Positions 7,996 to 19,512 of a stretch of 64,000 nt of DNA are shown piece after piece. Position numbers and translations under genes: made by a program. The stretch is from Akkermansiaceae bacterium (GTDB lineage: Bacteria; Verrucomicrobiota; Verrucomicrobiia; Verrucomicrobiales; Akkermansiaceae). Where the stretch lies: assembly GCA_905181965.1 (NCBI GenBank), contig CAJIZY010000009.1:186001-250000 (forward strand). The letters are read 5' to 3'. Within the stretch, counting starts at the first letter, position 1. Each line of letters starts with the position of its first letter. The notes under the pieces were generated by a model. The model did not search any database, was not told where the DNA came from, and was given only the letters and a program-made list of their open reading frames with translations.

Positions 7996-9057
7996 GTGGC
8001 TACCACTAACACAGACGACCTCCGCATTGACCGTATCGACCCGCTTATCTCGCCGGCTGTTCTTTCCTACCAACTTCCACTCAGCGAATCAGCAGCCCAG
8101 CTTGTTGCTTCCGCCCGCAAAGGAGCTGAGGCAATCCTGAAGGGTGAGGACGACCGACTACTCGTCGTAGTGGGCCCCTGTTCGATTCACGACCCTTCGG
8201 CAGCCATTGAATACGCCATGCGTCTAAAGGAAGCTGCTGCTCTCTATCAAAAAGACCTTCATATCATCATGCGTGTCTATTTTGAGAAACCCCGAACGAC
8301 CGTCGGCTGGAAAGGACTCATCAATGATCCTAACTTAAACGATTCATTCGACATAAACCGGGGTTTACGCACGGCCCGTGAACTACTCCTTCAACTCGCC
8401 GAAATGGGAGTTCCTGCTGGCACCGAGTTTCTTGATGCGATCTCTCCCCAGTATGTCGCCGACCTAATTGCTTGGGGAGCTATCGGAGCTCGCACTACCG
8501 AATCTCAAGTCCACCGTGAGCTCGCCTCCGGCCTTTCAATGCCGGTTGGTTTTAAAAACGGGACTGGCGGCTCAATCCAAATCGCACTTGACGCCATCGG
8601 AGCTTCCTCGAAGCCTCACCACTTTCTCTCTGTCACCAAGCAAGGCGTCTCAGCAATCGTCACCACCACCGGAAACGATGCTTGCCACCTCATCCTCCGC
8701 GGAGGCAAGAGCGGCCAAAATTACACCCGCGATGAAATCGATCCAGTTAGCTCCAAACTCCGCGAGATCGATCTACCCGAGCAACTGATGGTCGATTGTT
8801 CCCATGGCAATTCAAACAAAGACTACCGAAACCAACCTCGAGTGGCCGCAGATCTTTGCGAACAAATGGCAAACGGAGCCAAAGACATTGCTGCCGTTAT
8901 GATCGAATCCAACATCGTAGAAGGAAACCAGAAAATCTCCGACGATATGGTCTATGGTCAATCGGTCACCGATGCCTGCATTAACTGGCAAACCACCGAG
9001 GAGGTTCTCGAAGCTTTCGCTAAAGCGGTCCAAGCTCGCCGTTCGAAGAATGACTAA
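7996..9057 (+). CDS. 3-deoxy-7-phosphoheptulonate (DAHP) synthase, class I
   Basis: A 353-residue cytosolic enzyme that condenses phosphoenolpyruvate and erythrose 4-phosphate in the first step of the shikimate pathway. The GTG start is supported by the N-terminal match of the AroF/G/H type (IDPLISPAVL, then VVVGPCSIHDPSAAIEYA). Other signatures are RVYFEKPRTTVGWKGLINDP, AGTEFLDAISPQY, GARTTESQVHRE, VGFKNGTGG, and VDCSHGNSNKDY with a metal-binding His. The N-terminal regulatory region is the short AroFGH type, so feedback by an aromatic amino acid is likely, but its identity cannot be told. It overlaps the next gene by 8 bases. Confidence 0.95.
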   Translation: MATTNTDDLRIDRIDPLISPAVLSYQLPLSESAAQLVASARKGAEAILKGEDDRLLVVVGPCSIHDPSAAIEYAMRLKEAAALYQKDLHIIMRVYFEKPRTTVGWKGLINDPNLNDSFDINRGLRTARELLLQLAEMGVPAGTEFLDAISPQYVADLIAWGAIGARTTESQVHRELASGLSMPVGFKNGTGGSIQIALDAIGASSKPHHFLSVTKQGVSAIVTTTGNDACHLILRGGKSGQNYTRDEIDPVSSKLREIDLPEQLMVDCSHGNSNKDYRNQPRVAADLCEQMANGAKDIAAVMIESNIVEGNQKISDDMVYGQSVTDACINWQTTEEVLEAFAKAVQARRSKND

Positions 9058-9511
9058 GGACACCGTCATCTCCAACCTGCTCCGGCAGATGGAGGAAAAA
9101 ATCGCAATCACTAGATCAGCCTTCACTGAGACCAGCGAAAACGCGAACGGTGACGAGACCAAGCCAGAGGGAAAATACGACACGCGCGCCATCGAGGCAG
9201 CTTACCTTGCCGAAGCACAAGCCGCGCAATTAGTGATCGCTGAGGAATCTCTCGCCACCCTCAAGAGGTTCGCGCCCAGCCCCTTCGAAATGACAGAGGT
9301 GATCGGGTCCGGAGCCCTAGTCGAAGTCGATCAGGAGGGCGAAATTTGTTTCTATCTCCTCGCGCCAACCGGAGGTGGACTCATGACGGAATACCTCGGC
9401 TGTGACGTCACGGTGGTCACTCCAGATTCACGACTTTATCAGGGACTCATTGGAAAAAAGATGGGGGATGAATTAGAAAAAACCGCACTCATCATCACAG
9501 GAGTCGAGTAA
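9050..9511 (+). CDS. GreA/GreB-like transcription factor
   Basis: A 153-residue acidic protein beginning at ATG 9050 inside the end of the DAHP synthase gene. The N-terminal half looks like a helical hairpin (about residues 5-85, including KYDTRAIEAAYLAEAQAAQ). The C-terminal half is a small beta domain (VIGSGALVEVDQ, CFYLLAPTGGGL, PDSRLYQGLIGKKMGDEL), with the LigxkxGdel ending typical of GreA C-terminal FKBP-like domains. Canonical GreA stimulates transcript cleavage through acidic residues at the hairpin tip. Whether this member does so is unclear. It may instead be one of the Gre-factor homologues that bind the RNA polymerase secondary channel with other effects. An upstream ATG at 8954 is ruled out by the overlap. 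Confidence 0.7.
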   Translation: MTKDTVISNLLRQMEEKIAITRSAFTETSENANGDETKPEGKYDTRAIEAAYLAEAQAAQLVIAEESLATLKRFAPSPFEMTEVIGSGALVEVDQEGEICFYLLAPTGGGLMTEYLGCDVTVVTPDSRLYQGLIGKKMGDELEKTALIITGVE

Positions 9512-9610
9512 TACCCTAAATCACTCGTTTCCCCCGGTGTTTTTCAACTTGGCAAGATAGGGCTGAGTTCCTATCAGCTGGCAGTGCACTTTGATCAAAT
9601 CTTTGATCTT

Positions 9611-10633
9611 ATGAGAATCTTTAACCTTCGATGCAGAATCTTGCTGATTCTCTTTTTAGTAATCCTTCCGGCCTCCGCCGCGAAGGTCAGCTGGCAAATT
9701 AAAGAGTATCGTAACCACAAGTATGTTCCTCTCTCACAGGTCAAAGATTTTTACAGCCTGACCAGCATGACCAAGTCGGGAAGCAACATTATCCTGAAGA
9801 ACTCCGACGTAGAGCTCAAATTCCGAGCGGGAGGTCAGGAAGTCCTGATGAACAACGTGAAATTTATTTTCAGCCACGCTGTGATCTCTCTTGGTTCTTA
9901 CCATATTTCAGTCATGGACCTCAAGAAGGTGATTGATCCAGTCCTCCGGCCTTTCAAAATTAAGGCAGCGAAAGGTTTTGATACCGTAATCATCGACCCC
10001 GGACACGGTGGAAAAGATCCTGGTGCCGTCAATTCGCTGGGGACCGAGGCCGGTTACAATCTGAAGATTGCCAAACTTCTACAAGATAACCTCAAGAAAC
10101 GTGGCTTCAAAGTTGTCATGACTCGCAGCACCGACATTTTCCTAACCCTTCAGGAACGAGTCAAACGTGCCAATCTCTACAGGGACGCAATTTTTATAAG
10201 CATTCACTTCAATTCCGTAGGCTCACGTGCTCGCTCACAGGCGCGCGGAATTGAAACCTTCACTCTTTCTCCAGTCGGGGTTGCCCACTATGGGCGCGGA
10301 GCGCAAGCTTCGGATAATATCGAACGAATGGGAAATGCCCAAGACTCTGCAAATATCGCTCTCGCAACCGCTGTCCACTGGAGCAGTATCCAGCTTCTCG
10401 CCCGAGCTAAACTAGAAGTCCCCGATCGCGGGATTCGTCGGGCCCGTTACAGTGTTCTAACCGGCGTCAAACACCCTGCTATCCTCTTCGAAGGAGGCTT
10501 CATGAGCCACCCTAAGGAGAAATACTTAATTAACAACCCAACCTACCAACGCACTCTCGCTAAATCGATGTGCGAAGCTATCGTCTTCTACCGGAAGGCC
10601 ACAATGCAGAAGATTGGGACCACGAAGCGCTAA
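9611..10633 (+). CDS. N-acetylmuramoyl-L-alanine amidase (AmiC type, Amidase_3)
   Basis: A 340-residue exported zinc amidase that cuts the amide between MurNAc and the stem peptide. The start at ATG 9611 gives a good signal peptide (MRIFNLRCRILLILFLVILP, cleaved near ASA). Residues 25-115 form an N-terminal beta-rich region. The catalytic domain has VIIDPGHGGKDPGA (zinc His), TEAGYNLKIAKLL (zinc Glu), ISIHFNSVG (zinc His) and ILFEGGFMSHPKE (catalytic Glu). The upstream in-frame ATG at 9584 would put nine charged residues before the signal and is less likely. A terminator follows. Confidence 0.92.
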   Translation: MRIFNLRCRILLILFLVILPASAAKVSWQIKEYRNHKYVPLSQVKDFYSLTSMTKSGSNIILKNSDVELKFRAGGQEVLMNNVKFIFSHAVISLGSYHISVMDLKKVIDPVLRPFKIKAAKGFDTVIIDPGHGGKDPGAVNSLGTEAGYNLKIAKLLQDNLKKRGFKVVMTRSTDIFLTLQERVKRANLYRDAIFISIHFNSVGSRARSQARGIETFTLSPVGVAHYGRGAQASDNIERMGNAQDSANIALATAVHWSSIQLLARAKLEVPDRGIRRARYSVLTGVKHPAILFEGGFMSHPKEKYLINNPTYQRTLAKSMCEAIVFYRKATMQKIGTTKR

Positions 10634-10660
10634 TCGGCTTCACGCTCAAGATTGAAAAAG

Positions 10661-10686
10661 AAAGGGGCCGATCAACCCCTTTTTTA
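10661..10686 (+). terminator. Terminator after the amidase gene
   Basis: AAAGGGG-CCGATCAA-CCCC followed by TTTTTT, 28 bases after the stop. Confidence 0.85.
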
Positions 10687-10733
10687 TTTATCCGATTCCG
10701 TCGGGGACTACGATTTAACCGACAGCTTATTTT

Positions 10734-13700
10734 ATGAATGCTACACACACTTTTATTGCAATCATCGTTGCCACCGCTGGATCACTCGTCAGCGAAGGAT
10801 CGATCATCATTAACGAATTCATGGCGGGAAATGACACTACAGTTGCTCCCAATTCTGTCCCAGGACGTTTCGATGATTGGATTGAGCTTCATAATACAGG
10901 CGTCATCGCACAAGATATGGGAGGATGGCGTTTGACCAACAACTCAAATGGTTCCAATGCATGGATTTTTCCAGCCGAAACGATTGTCCCAGCGAACGGC
11001 TACCTAGTTGTCTTCGCATCCGGTGACAATACTCCCGACACCAAACGCAATCTTCATACTAATTTTAAACTAGCAAAGAGCGGAGAACACCTTGCCCTAA
11101 TGGCGCCCGATGAGTCAATAAGCTCAGAATTTGGACCAGCGGGTAGTTCGTATCCTAATCAATCGGATGATATTTCGTATGGAGTTCATCCAGTCACTGA
11201 TAGGATCGTCTTCTTCGAAAACCCAACTCCGGGCGCGAAAAATGACGCAGACGGCATCGCACGTGTTGCTCCACTCGAGATTTCTCCGACTCGTGGCCTT
11301 TATCAAAGCGCCCAGCAAATCTCTCTCTCAACTACGACTCCTAGTGCCACTATTTACTATACCACCGATGGATCATCTCCGCTGACGGAAACCGGTAATC
11401 CCAGTGCTAACGCAACCGCTTATACAAGCCCCATTCGTATAAGCAAAACCACAGTCATCCGTTCAGCTGCGACCGCAAATAAGTTTGCGCCCAGCCCTCG
11501 GGAAGCCCACACCTATCTCCTTCTTGATATCGATAATGCCAAGGCAAACGGAACTGATTCCAATGGGCTCAACAATCCGATTCTCCAGCAAACCCGTCCC
11601 CCGGGCTATGGCACGTTCCCATCGGGAGATTATAACATGGATACGCGAATCACTCGCTCAACCGCACCCTCGCCAGGCCACAACGGACTCACAATCGCAC
11701 AAGCAATGCTGCAAGGCTTTAAGGAGACACCTTCCATCTCTATCTCAATGCCTGCTACGGACTTCGTAAATCTCTACGCCAATTCCACGTCACAAGGACT
11801 GGAGCGATCCTGTTCCGCTGAATTTATTCCAGCTGAAAACGATTCACGACCTGCCTTCCAAGAACACTGCGGGCTCAAGGTTCAAGGTGGAGCCAGCCGT
11901 AATCCAAGCTCATCCCCTAAGCACTCACTTTCCTTCCGCTTTCGTACGGAATATGGCGCCGGTCGCCTTGGACAAGTTCTTTTCCCCGAAGTAGATGTCG
12001 ACAACTTCAATTCTATCGCTCTGCGCGCAGGCTATAACAATTCTTGGATTCATCGGGATTCTGGACAACGGAGCCGCGGCTCTATGATTCGAGACCAATG
12101 GATGCGTGAAAGCCTTCGCGATATGGGCAACCAAGATGCTGGTGCCGGATTCCTGGCTCACTTATTCGTGAACGGGCTTTACTGGGGGCTCCACAATGTT
12201 GCCGAACGACAAGATAACGCACATTATGCCAACTACGATGGAGGCGACAGTGATCTCATTGACGCTCGGAACGGGGGAACCTTTGTCGAAGGAAACTCCA
12301 CTGCTTGGAATGCCATGCGCTCGGTCGTCAACACTCGCAACTGGAAGAACATTCAACAAGTTCTCGACGTCGACAACTATATCGACTTCCAGATCATCCA
12401 AATTTTCGGAGGAAACCAAGATCTGAAATTTGACGGAAACTGGCGTGCTGCCGGAGGCGGCCCATATTCTACTCCAACCGAAATGCGCCCATGGAAGCTC
12501 TATTCTTGGGACGGGGAACGGGTTCTCGAGAACCCCTCTTCTAACTCAAATCCGCGTGATATTGTTCGTATTCAATCAAGCCTGCAAGCAATCCCAGAAT
12601 ATCGCCAACGATTTGCTGATCGCGCACACATGCATCTTACCGGAGAGGGAGCTCTTACGCCTGAAAAAACAAGGGCTCGTTGGGAAAAATATGCAGCAAC
12701 CATCGACAAGGCGGTCATTGCCGAAGCCGCCCGCTGGGGCGACCACCGCCGCTCCACGGCATACGATCGTGACGAATGGTTAACGGAACAAAATCGGCTC
12801 TACAATTCCTACTTCCCGGTTCGAACAAACAACGTCATTAGGCAACTCAAAAACTCTAATTTATACCCTACATTAGAATCTCCTAATTTTGCCATCAACG
12901 GACAAACATCCAGAGGCGGATTTTCAGGAGGCAACAATCAACTAACTCTCAACGGAGAGACTTATGACTTAGGAAATACTATGACGGAACAGATCCTCTC
13001 CGCTCAGACGGGACAATTTCTCCAAAAGCGATTCCAATTTTCTCCGGCGTGGCGACCGAATTAGTCTTTCCATTTGAGTCAGACCAATGGCGTTACCAAG
13101 CCTCCTCGGTTGCACTTTCCCCGAGCAATATTGTGAAAACAAATCCGGCATCGGGATACAACTCAAACGATTGGAAACACCCTCAATTTGACGATGGTTC
13201 TTGGGAAGAAGGGCAAGGTTTGATCGGAGGACGTACTGCCACTTCAATCAATGCCGCTCGCGCAAACACAATTCTAGATATTGGATCTTTCGGGGGCGGC
13301 TACCCCGCCGTCTACTTCCGTAAAAGTTTCGAGGTGATTGATGCTGCCGATGTGACCTCACTCACTTTCTCAACAATCATGGACGATGGACTGATTGTTT
13401 ATCTCAATGGGAAAGAAATGTTCCGAGAAAATATGAAAGCTGGAACTGTAACCTACAACGATTTTGCAATCCGTAGTTCTAACGAAAACGAGAGTTTTGA
13501 AACCGAAGTTTCAATAGCTCCAGGCGACCTTCTCGAGGGAACAAACACCCTCTCGATTGAACTTCATAATTCTAGCGCCAACAGTAGCGACTTAGGAATC
13601 GATGTCGCCCTTTCTCTTTCACGCCCAGCCGGAAAGCCCATCATCAATCTTCCAGAATCAGCGCTTATCACGGCGCGTTTAAAACTGGAAGATGAATGGT

Positions 13701-15769
13701 CTGCCACCGTTTCCGGAACCTTTCTCTTGGAACAACCAGCAGACGCTTCAAACCTCGTGATTAGTGAGATTAACTACCACCCGCGGGAAGCCACCCTCCT
13801 CGAGAAACGTGACGCTGCGCCCCTCGATCTAGAAAACAAGGATCTCTTTGAATTTATCGAACTCACCAACAACGGGACAACCGCAATTAATCTTGCCGAT
13901 CTCTCCTTTACGGAAGGAATCTCACTTTCGCTCTCCCCCTTCCCAATTGCTCCTGGCGAACGGGCACTCGTCGTGCGGGATCAAATCGCTTTTCTGGAGC
14001 GATATGGTCAGGATCTTTCCAGCCTGATCGCGGGAACTTTTGTTGGTGCCCTTGATAACAACGGTGAAATCCTCACCCTCCTCGATAGCGAGGGAAGCTT
14101 AATCAGCTCTTTTCGCTTCGATGATTCTGACTCCTGGCCAGCCCGCCCCGACGGTGACGGATCATCATTGGAGCTCCGTGACCTTACCGGCGACCTTTCT
14201 AATCCCGATAGCTGGGTTCCCAGCGCAGCCTTCCACGGTTCCCCGGGGGTTAACGGCCCCATTTCCGATCGAAGAGTGGTCATCAACGAAGTCAGATCAG
14301 CTGACCCCGGCTTGGACTTCATCGAACTTCACAACACCACTGCCTCCCCTCTCGAGATCGGAGGCTGGCTTCTTACCGACTCCAAGAGTGTTTACCGCTC
14401 ATACGAACTTCCCCAGAAAACACTTGGAGGACTCGGCTATTTTGTCATCGAGGAGAGCCAATATCATGCTCCCCCAGCAAATCCTATCACCAACTATACG
14501 GGAATCGCAGGATCCAGTCCAACCACTGTAAAAAGCAACGCTCACGGATTATCCACCGGAGATCTCATCACGATTGATGGATACAATGGCTTTTCCAAAT
14601 TTAATGATAGCTTCGAAGTGATCGTCATTGATCAAAACAGCTTTATGATCGACGCCACATTCCTCGATAACACTGCCATCAAAGGAAATTGGCAAACCGG
14701 CCGCCCCTTTGGCCTCAATAGCGGAGGAAATGGCGAAGACCTCTGGCTCGTTGAAACCAACAGCTCCGGTCAACCAATAAGCTTTGTCGACCAAGTTGAA
14801 TTCGCAGCGGCAGCTCCTGGAACCACCCTCGGACGTTGGCCTGATGGTCTAGGGGCTGATACGCTCTTCACGATGACAGCTCGCACACCCGAGGCTCCAA
14901 ATAGTGGGCCGGCCCTCGGGCCAGTTTTCATCTCCGAAATTCACTACGCTCCAACCGGTTCCGATTCGCACGAATTTGTCGAACTCACTAACACCGGAGA
15001 TACCGCGGTCTCGCTTGAATTCTGGAAACTCAGGGGTGGACTCGATTTTGACTTCAATTCTTCTCACCGCATCGCCGCAGGCGCATCAATCGTCATTGTC
15101 ACTTTTGATCCTCAAATTAATATCGCCCAAACTATTAATTTCCGAGACACCTTTAAAATCACGCCCTCAGTCACCCTAATCGGACCTGCAACCGACGGGC
15201 CGCTCAATAATTCGAACGGGAGAGTGCGACTTCAAAAAGGCCTCGACGACGATGGCACCGATCAGGTTACAACCGATGACGTTCACTATCAATCAACTCT
15301 TCCTTGGCCGGATGCTACTGGAGGCTCCTCGCTGACGCGCAATGGAGCAATTGACTACGGAAATTTCTCGAGCTCTTGGAATGCCGCAAACCCCACACCT
15401 GGAAAAATTCTTGAAACCGAAAGCTACCAAAACTGGGCCTCAAAGAATGGTGTTGGTATCGAAGACCTAGATCCAGACGGCGATGCCCTCTCAAACCTTC
15501 TCGAATTTTCGCTTGGTACTGATCCGAATTCTCATGATGAGCTCGCTTCCCTCGTCCAGATCGCCCCTGATGGAACGGTCAGCTTCACCAGACAGATCGA
15601 TCACAGTGGAGTAACTCTTGAGTTCCAGACGTCTACCGACCTCAAGACGTGGTCAACGAGAGAAACTCTCGTTAGCGCATTATCAGGATCGATCCAAACG
15701 AGGCAATTCAACTTAAACCTATCGGACACTAACAAGACGTTCTGGCGTCTTCGGGCTATTGCATTCTAG
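10734..15769 (+). CDS. Giant secreted CotH-kinase / lamin-tail / chitobiase-C protein, frameshifted
   Basis: Two overlapping frames (10734-13064 and 13049-15769) are one gene. Adding one base to the AAA at 12974-12976 turns the end of the first frame into DLGKYYDGTDPLRSDGTISP and continues into the second, giving 1678 residues. Order: signal peptide; lamin-tail domain (SIIINEFMAGND, about 24-165); chitobiase C-terminal-like module (ATIYYTTDGSSP, about 190-260); CotH spore-coat kinase-like region (about 340-720, with LKVQGGASRNPSSSPKHSL); second chitobiase-like module at the break; a beta-sandwich (DDGSWEEGQGLIGG, about 825-985); three more lamin-tail domains (starting near 1008, 1181 and 1397); C-terminal tail DPDGDALSNLLEFSLGTD. 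Probably exported and glycan- or surface-associated. CotH proteins phosphorylate secreted proteins in Bacillus, but the substrate here is unknown. Confidence 0.85.
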
Positions 15770-15959
15770 CAGAGTTTAAGCCGACCTACTAAAAAAACTT
15801 GTGGGCCACTTCCCGTCTGTTTAAGCCTGCTTATTTTCCACTTCAAATGACGAAGGATTAAAGGATTCCTGGGTCGTCGAAATCCCTCTAGCGAGGAGGT
15901 TAAGTAAAGCCACTCTTGCCAGATATGCATCCATGGTTTCAACTTCCCAGCATAACACT

Positions 15960-17003
15960 ATGAAATTTGGAATCATTGGAGCTGGAATGATCGGACATTT
16001 CCACGCCAAAGCAATTACCGCCATGACCGGGGGCACTCTCCACTCGGTTTTTGATCTTCGACAGGAAGCGGCAGATAAACTCGCTCACGAATATGGAGCT
16101 AGAGCTTTTTCCGACATCGCGGAATTCCTTGCTGAACCCGAACTGGAAATCGTGACCGTCGGCACCCCTAGCGGTGCTCATCTTGACCCGACCTTGGCAG
16201 CACTCAAGGCGGGGAAACACGCCATCGTCGAAAAGCCACTTGAGATTACCATCCCCCGAATTGACGAGTTGATGTCGGCCGCCGAAGAAAACAGCAAAAC
16301 CCTTGCCGCAGTCTTAAATCGACGATTCCACCCCGGAATGGACGCCTTCAAAAAAGCAGCCGACGAAGGCCGCTTCGGGACCCTCGCCTCGGCTTCAGCG
16401 TATATTAAGTGGCATCGTGACCAAGCTTACTACGATTCCGCCGGATGGCGCGGAACCTGGGCCCTCGACGGAGGCGGAGCCCTTATGAACCAATCCATTC
16501 ATACGGTCGACGCTCTCATCTACCTCGCCGGTTCCGTTAAAAGCGTTCAAGCTACAACAGTTTGCCTTGCTCATGAGCGGATCGAAGTCGAGGACCACTG
16601 CGTCGCCATTATTGAATTCCAGAATGGGGCGCGCGGAGTCATCGAAGCCTCAACCTGTACTTGGTCAAAGGATGGGCACCCTGCCCGGGTCCAACTCGCT
16701 GGAACCGACGGATCAGCCTTCCTTGCCGACGAAGCCTTTGAAATTTGGGACTTCCGCGAAGAGAAGCCTGAGGATGCCGAAATTAAAAGCACCCTTATGA
16801 AGGGACAGGAAGCCGGCCTTGGAGCAAATGATCCCACCGCCATCAACTTCTATCAGCACCAACGAAACTTCGAAGAAGTAGTCGCAGCCATTAACGAAGG
16901 CCGGCAGCCATCAACTTCAGCAACCGAAGCCCGAAAATCAGTTGAAGTCATTACCGCTATCTATGAGAGCGCTCAAAATGATGGAAAGAAAATCTTCCTT
17001 TAG
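15960..17003 (+). CDS. Gfo/Idh/MocA family NAD(P)-dependent oxidoreductase
   Basis: A 347-residue Rossmann-fold dehydrogenase starting at ATG 15960 (MKFGIIGAGMIGHFHAKAI, dinucleotide-binding GxGxxG). HAIVEKPLEITIPRIDEL contains the conserved EKP lysine. AVLNRRFHPGMDAFKKAADE and WALDGGGALMNQSIHTVDAL include the catalytic-face GGGxLxxQxxHxxD pattern of sugar and inositol dehydrogenases. Members oxidise or epimerise sugars, inositols or related cyclitols. The substrate cannot be read from sequence. There is no signal peptide, so it is cytosolic, next to secreted polysaccharide-binding proteins. An upstream in-frame ATG at 15933 is possible but would precede the Rossmann beta strand by 9 extra residues. 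Confidence 0.9.
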   Translation: MKFGIIGAGMIGHFHAKAITAMTGGTLHSVFDLRQEAADKLAHEYGARAFSDIAEFLAEPELEIVTVGTPSGAHLDPTLAALKAGKHAIVEKPLEITIPRIDELMSAAEENSKTLAAVLNRRFHPGMDAFKKAADEGRFGTLASASAYIKWHRDQAYYDSAGWRGTWALDGGGALMNQSIHTVDALIYLAGSVKSVQATTVCLAHERIEVEDHCVAIIEFQNGARGVIEASTCTWSKDGHPARVQLAGTDGSAFLADEAFEIWDFREEKPEDAEIKSTLMKGQEAGLGANDPTAINFYQHQRNFEEVVAAINEGRQPSTSATEARKSVEVITAIYESAQNDGKKIFL

Positions 17004-17127
17004 CTAATCGTTCATAGCTGTTGCCAAACCTAAGTTCTGACGCTTCAACATCAAGCGGAGCTCCGAAAAAACCTCCCTCCCCCCAAGATTCATCACGAGC
17101 TTAGACCAAAATCGTTTTTTTATTCCC

Positions 17128-19318
17128 ATGAGAGTGCTCATTCTAATTGTTTGTTCTTTAAGTATCTTACAGGCGCAGACTCATGGCTGTAACGTCTGAT
17201 CCTCAGGCAACTGAAGCTGCTTAAATTTTGCTAAAGCGTCTGCACGATCAGGCAGGAAAGGGAATCATGATCGGGCACCAAGATGCCACGGCTTATGGGG
17301 TGGGCTGGAGATCTGAAACTGGCAGAAGCGATATCAAGGAAGTTTGTGGGGATTATCCGGCAGTTTATGGCTGGGACCTTGGAGACATTCATCTTGATCA
17401 CAATCTCGACGGTGTCTCCTTCACTGAAATGAAACGCCTAATTCGCGAGGCGGATGCCCGTGGTGGTATCAATACGATTTCAATGCACCTCGATCATCCG
17501 GTAAGCGGGCGCAATGCTTGGGATAACACAAAGGTGGTTGGCCAAGTTCTCCCAGGAGGAACCGCCTCTAAGAAATTTCTAGCAACCTTAGATTTGATCG
17601 CTGCGTTTTTGGGCGATTTAAAGCGTGAAGATGGCAGCTGCATTCCTGTAATCCTGCGACCCTTTCATGAACACAGTGAACGATGGCCTTGGTGGGGCCG
17701 GAGCCACTGTGAAGATGGCGAATTTATAGCTCTATGGCGTATGACTGTGAATCACCTGCGGCTCACAAGACACCTTCACCATATTCTTTATGCCATCTCT
17801 CCTCAAGATATTGTCGATGAAGAAGACTACATGGAAGGCTATCCCGGTGATGATTACGTCGATATCTTTGGGCTCGATTATTACAAAATCTGGAAGCAGC
17901 GCGACGTGCGGCAAATGGGTAAAGTTCTTTCGATGGTCGCACAACTCGCTGAGTCCCATGGTAAAATTTCTGCTTTAACAGAAACTGGAATTGACAAAGT
18001 CCCTATTGCTAATTGGTGGACTGAGCGCCTCCTGCCAGCGCTCAACCACGACGAATGGTCCCGGAAAACAGCTTGGGCATTGTTGTGGCGTAACAAATCG
18101 CGCGGACATCATTTTGGCCCGCACAGCGGACATCCGAGCGCCCCTGATTTTACGAGATTTTATGATAGTGAACTTACGATCTTTGAAGCGCAGACCGCAA
18201 TGCAGGAAGTTAAGGCGGCACAAGAAGTCCTGATCAAAGATCAACACTGCCTGTCAAACGTTGCCAAGGTCGTGCAACGAGGAAAGGTCCTTTACCATAG
18301 GGCCGTAAATTCCAATTTCCCCGGGGATCGCCCCATCACGGATGAGACCTTATTTCCGATTTGGTCGATGACAAAACCGATCACCAGCGTTGCCGCGATG
18401 ATTTTGCATGAGCGCGGTTCTTTTCGACTAGATGATCCGGTTTCTAAAGTAATCCCACAACTTTCTCAGCTGAAAGTTCAAGATAAGAAAGGCCTCACCA
18501 AACCCATTAAGAGAGAGGTTACCTTCCGGGATCTTTTGCGACACACTTCGGGGATTTATGGTTACGACGGATCCTTTCATGAGGAGGGCACATGGAAAGA
18601 GATCATAGAACTGAAAGACCTTGCTGAAATGATTGATCTTCTGGTCAAACAACCCCTTAAGCATCATCCCGGAGAGCGTTATACCTACGGCATGAGCACT
18701 GCTATCCTTGGGAGAGCAATCGAAATAATATCCGGGCAAGACTTCGCATCTTTCCTCGAGAAGGAGATCTTTCAGCCTTTAGATATGGGAGACACCAGCT
18801 TTCATCTTAATGATGAAGATCGAGAAGAACGCTTTCAGCCGCTATTCGTTAAAGAGAAATCGAATTTTCGTCGAGGAACCAAAAGAGAGGATGAATTATA
18901 TTATCAGCCCGGAAGTGCTTTGGCTTTAGGGGGTGAAGGTTTGATTTCAAATCTTCGCGATTATGGCCGATTTTGCCAGATGTTGGTCGACCGAGGGCGG
19001 ACTCGTGATGGCAAAACAATCATCTCTAAAGAGACGCTATCACTTATGCTAAGCGACCAGATGGGAGAAATCCCCGGTTATGGTGGAGAGCGTTCTGCCA
19101 ATCATTTGGGTTTAGGGTTTTATGTCCTAGAAAACCCTGAACTAGGTGGCGATGGAGCGCCCAAAGGTATTTATGGGTGGAGTGGGTATCACACCACCCA
19201 CTTTTGGATTGATCCAGTCAACGAACTCTACGCCATTTTTATGACCCGTTTATATCCCACACCGGGCAAAAGTTTACAGATTTTCAGGAAAGCGGTTTAT
19301 CAAGGTTTCGGGCAATAA
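17128..19318 (+). CDS. GH26 beta-mannanase-like domain fused to a beta-lactamase-like serine hydrolase, broken 5' end
   Basis: The open frame 17228-19318 encodes 696 residues. The first 330 are GH26-like: GIMIGHQDATAYGVGW, DYPAVYGWDLGDI, ILRPFHEHSERWPWWG (candidate acid Glu), YPGDDYVDIFGLDYYK, ALTETGIDKVP (candidate nucleophile Glu). Residues about 365-690 are a class C beta-lactamase/esterase-like fold: WSMTKPIT (SxxK Ser-Lys), DLLRHTSGIYG, YTYGMSTAILGRAIE. The 5' end is damaged. A signal peptide opens at ATG 17128 (MRVLILIVCSLSILQAQTH) but runs into TGA at 17197. The mannanase frame upstream of 17228 hits TAA at 17222. Removing one G at 17185-17186 and shifting one T between two nearby T-runs gives QTHAVTSDPQATEAALNLL, a continuous secreted protein of about 729 residues. 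I infer one exported enzyme. Confidence 0.75.
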
Positions 19319-19512
19319 CTCCCACTTTTGATCTCAAAGGGGCTAACCGTAATGGATCATTGGCATTTCGACACGAGGAGCATGAACCACCTCGGCGAAC
19401 GCTACGCGGAGGAGAGGCACAAGGCGCAAACAAATGCCAATGGAAGCCAAAGTTGGGGCGAATAATCGCCTCTCTTGCGGTTCCCTACTTGCTGTTCAAA
19501 GCGATTCAACTT
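19319..19512. other. Gap after the GH26 fusion; no firm gene
   Basis: Holds a 36-codon reading frame from ATG 19352 (MDHWHFDTRSMNHLGERYAE ...) in the same frame as the upstream gene. It has no ribosome binding site and no recognised family. I do not call it. Confidence 0.3.

Noticed and set aside
19352-19462. 36-codon frame MDHWHFDTRSMNHLGERYAE...
   Set aside because: No ribosome binding site, signal or family; it lies in frame behind the previous stop.
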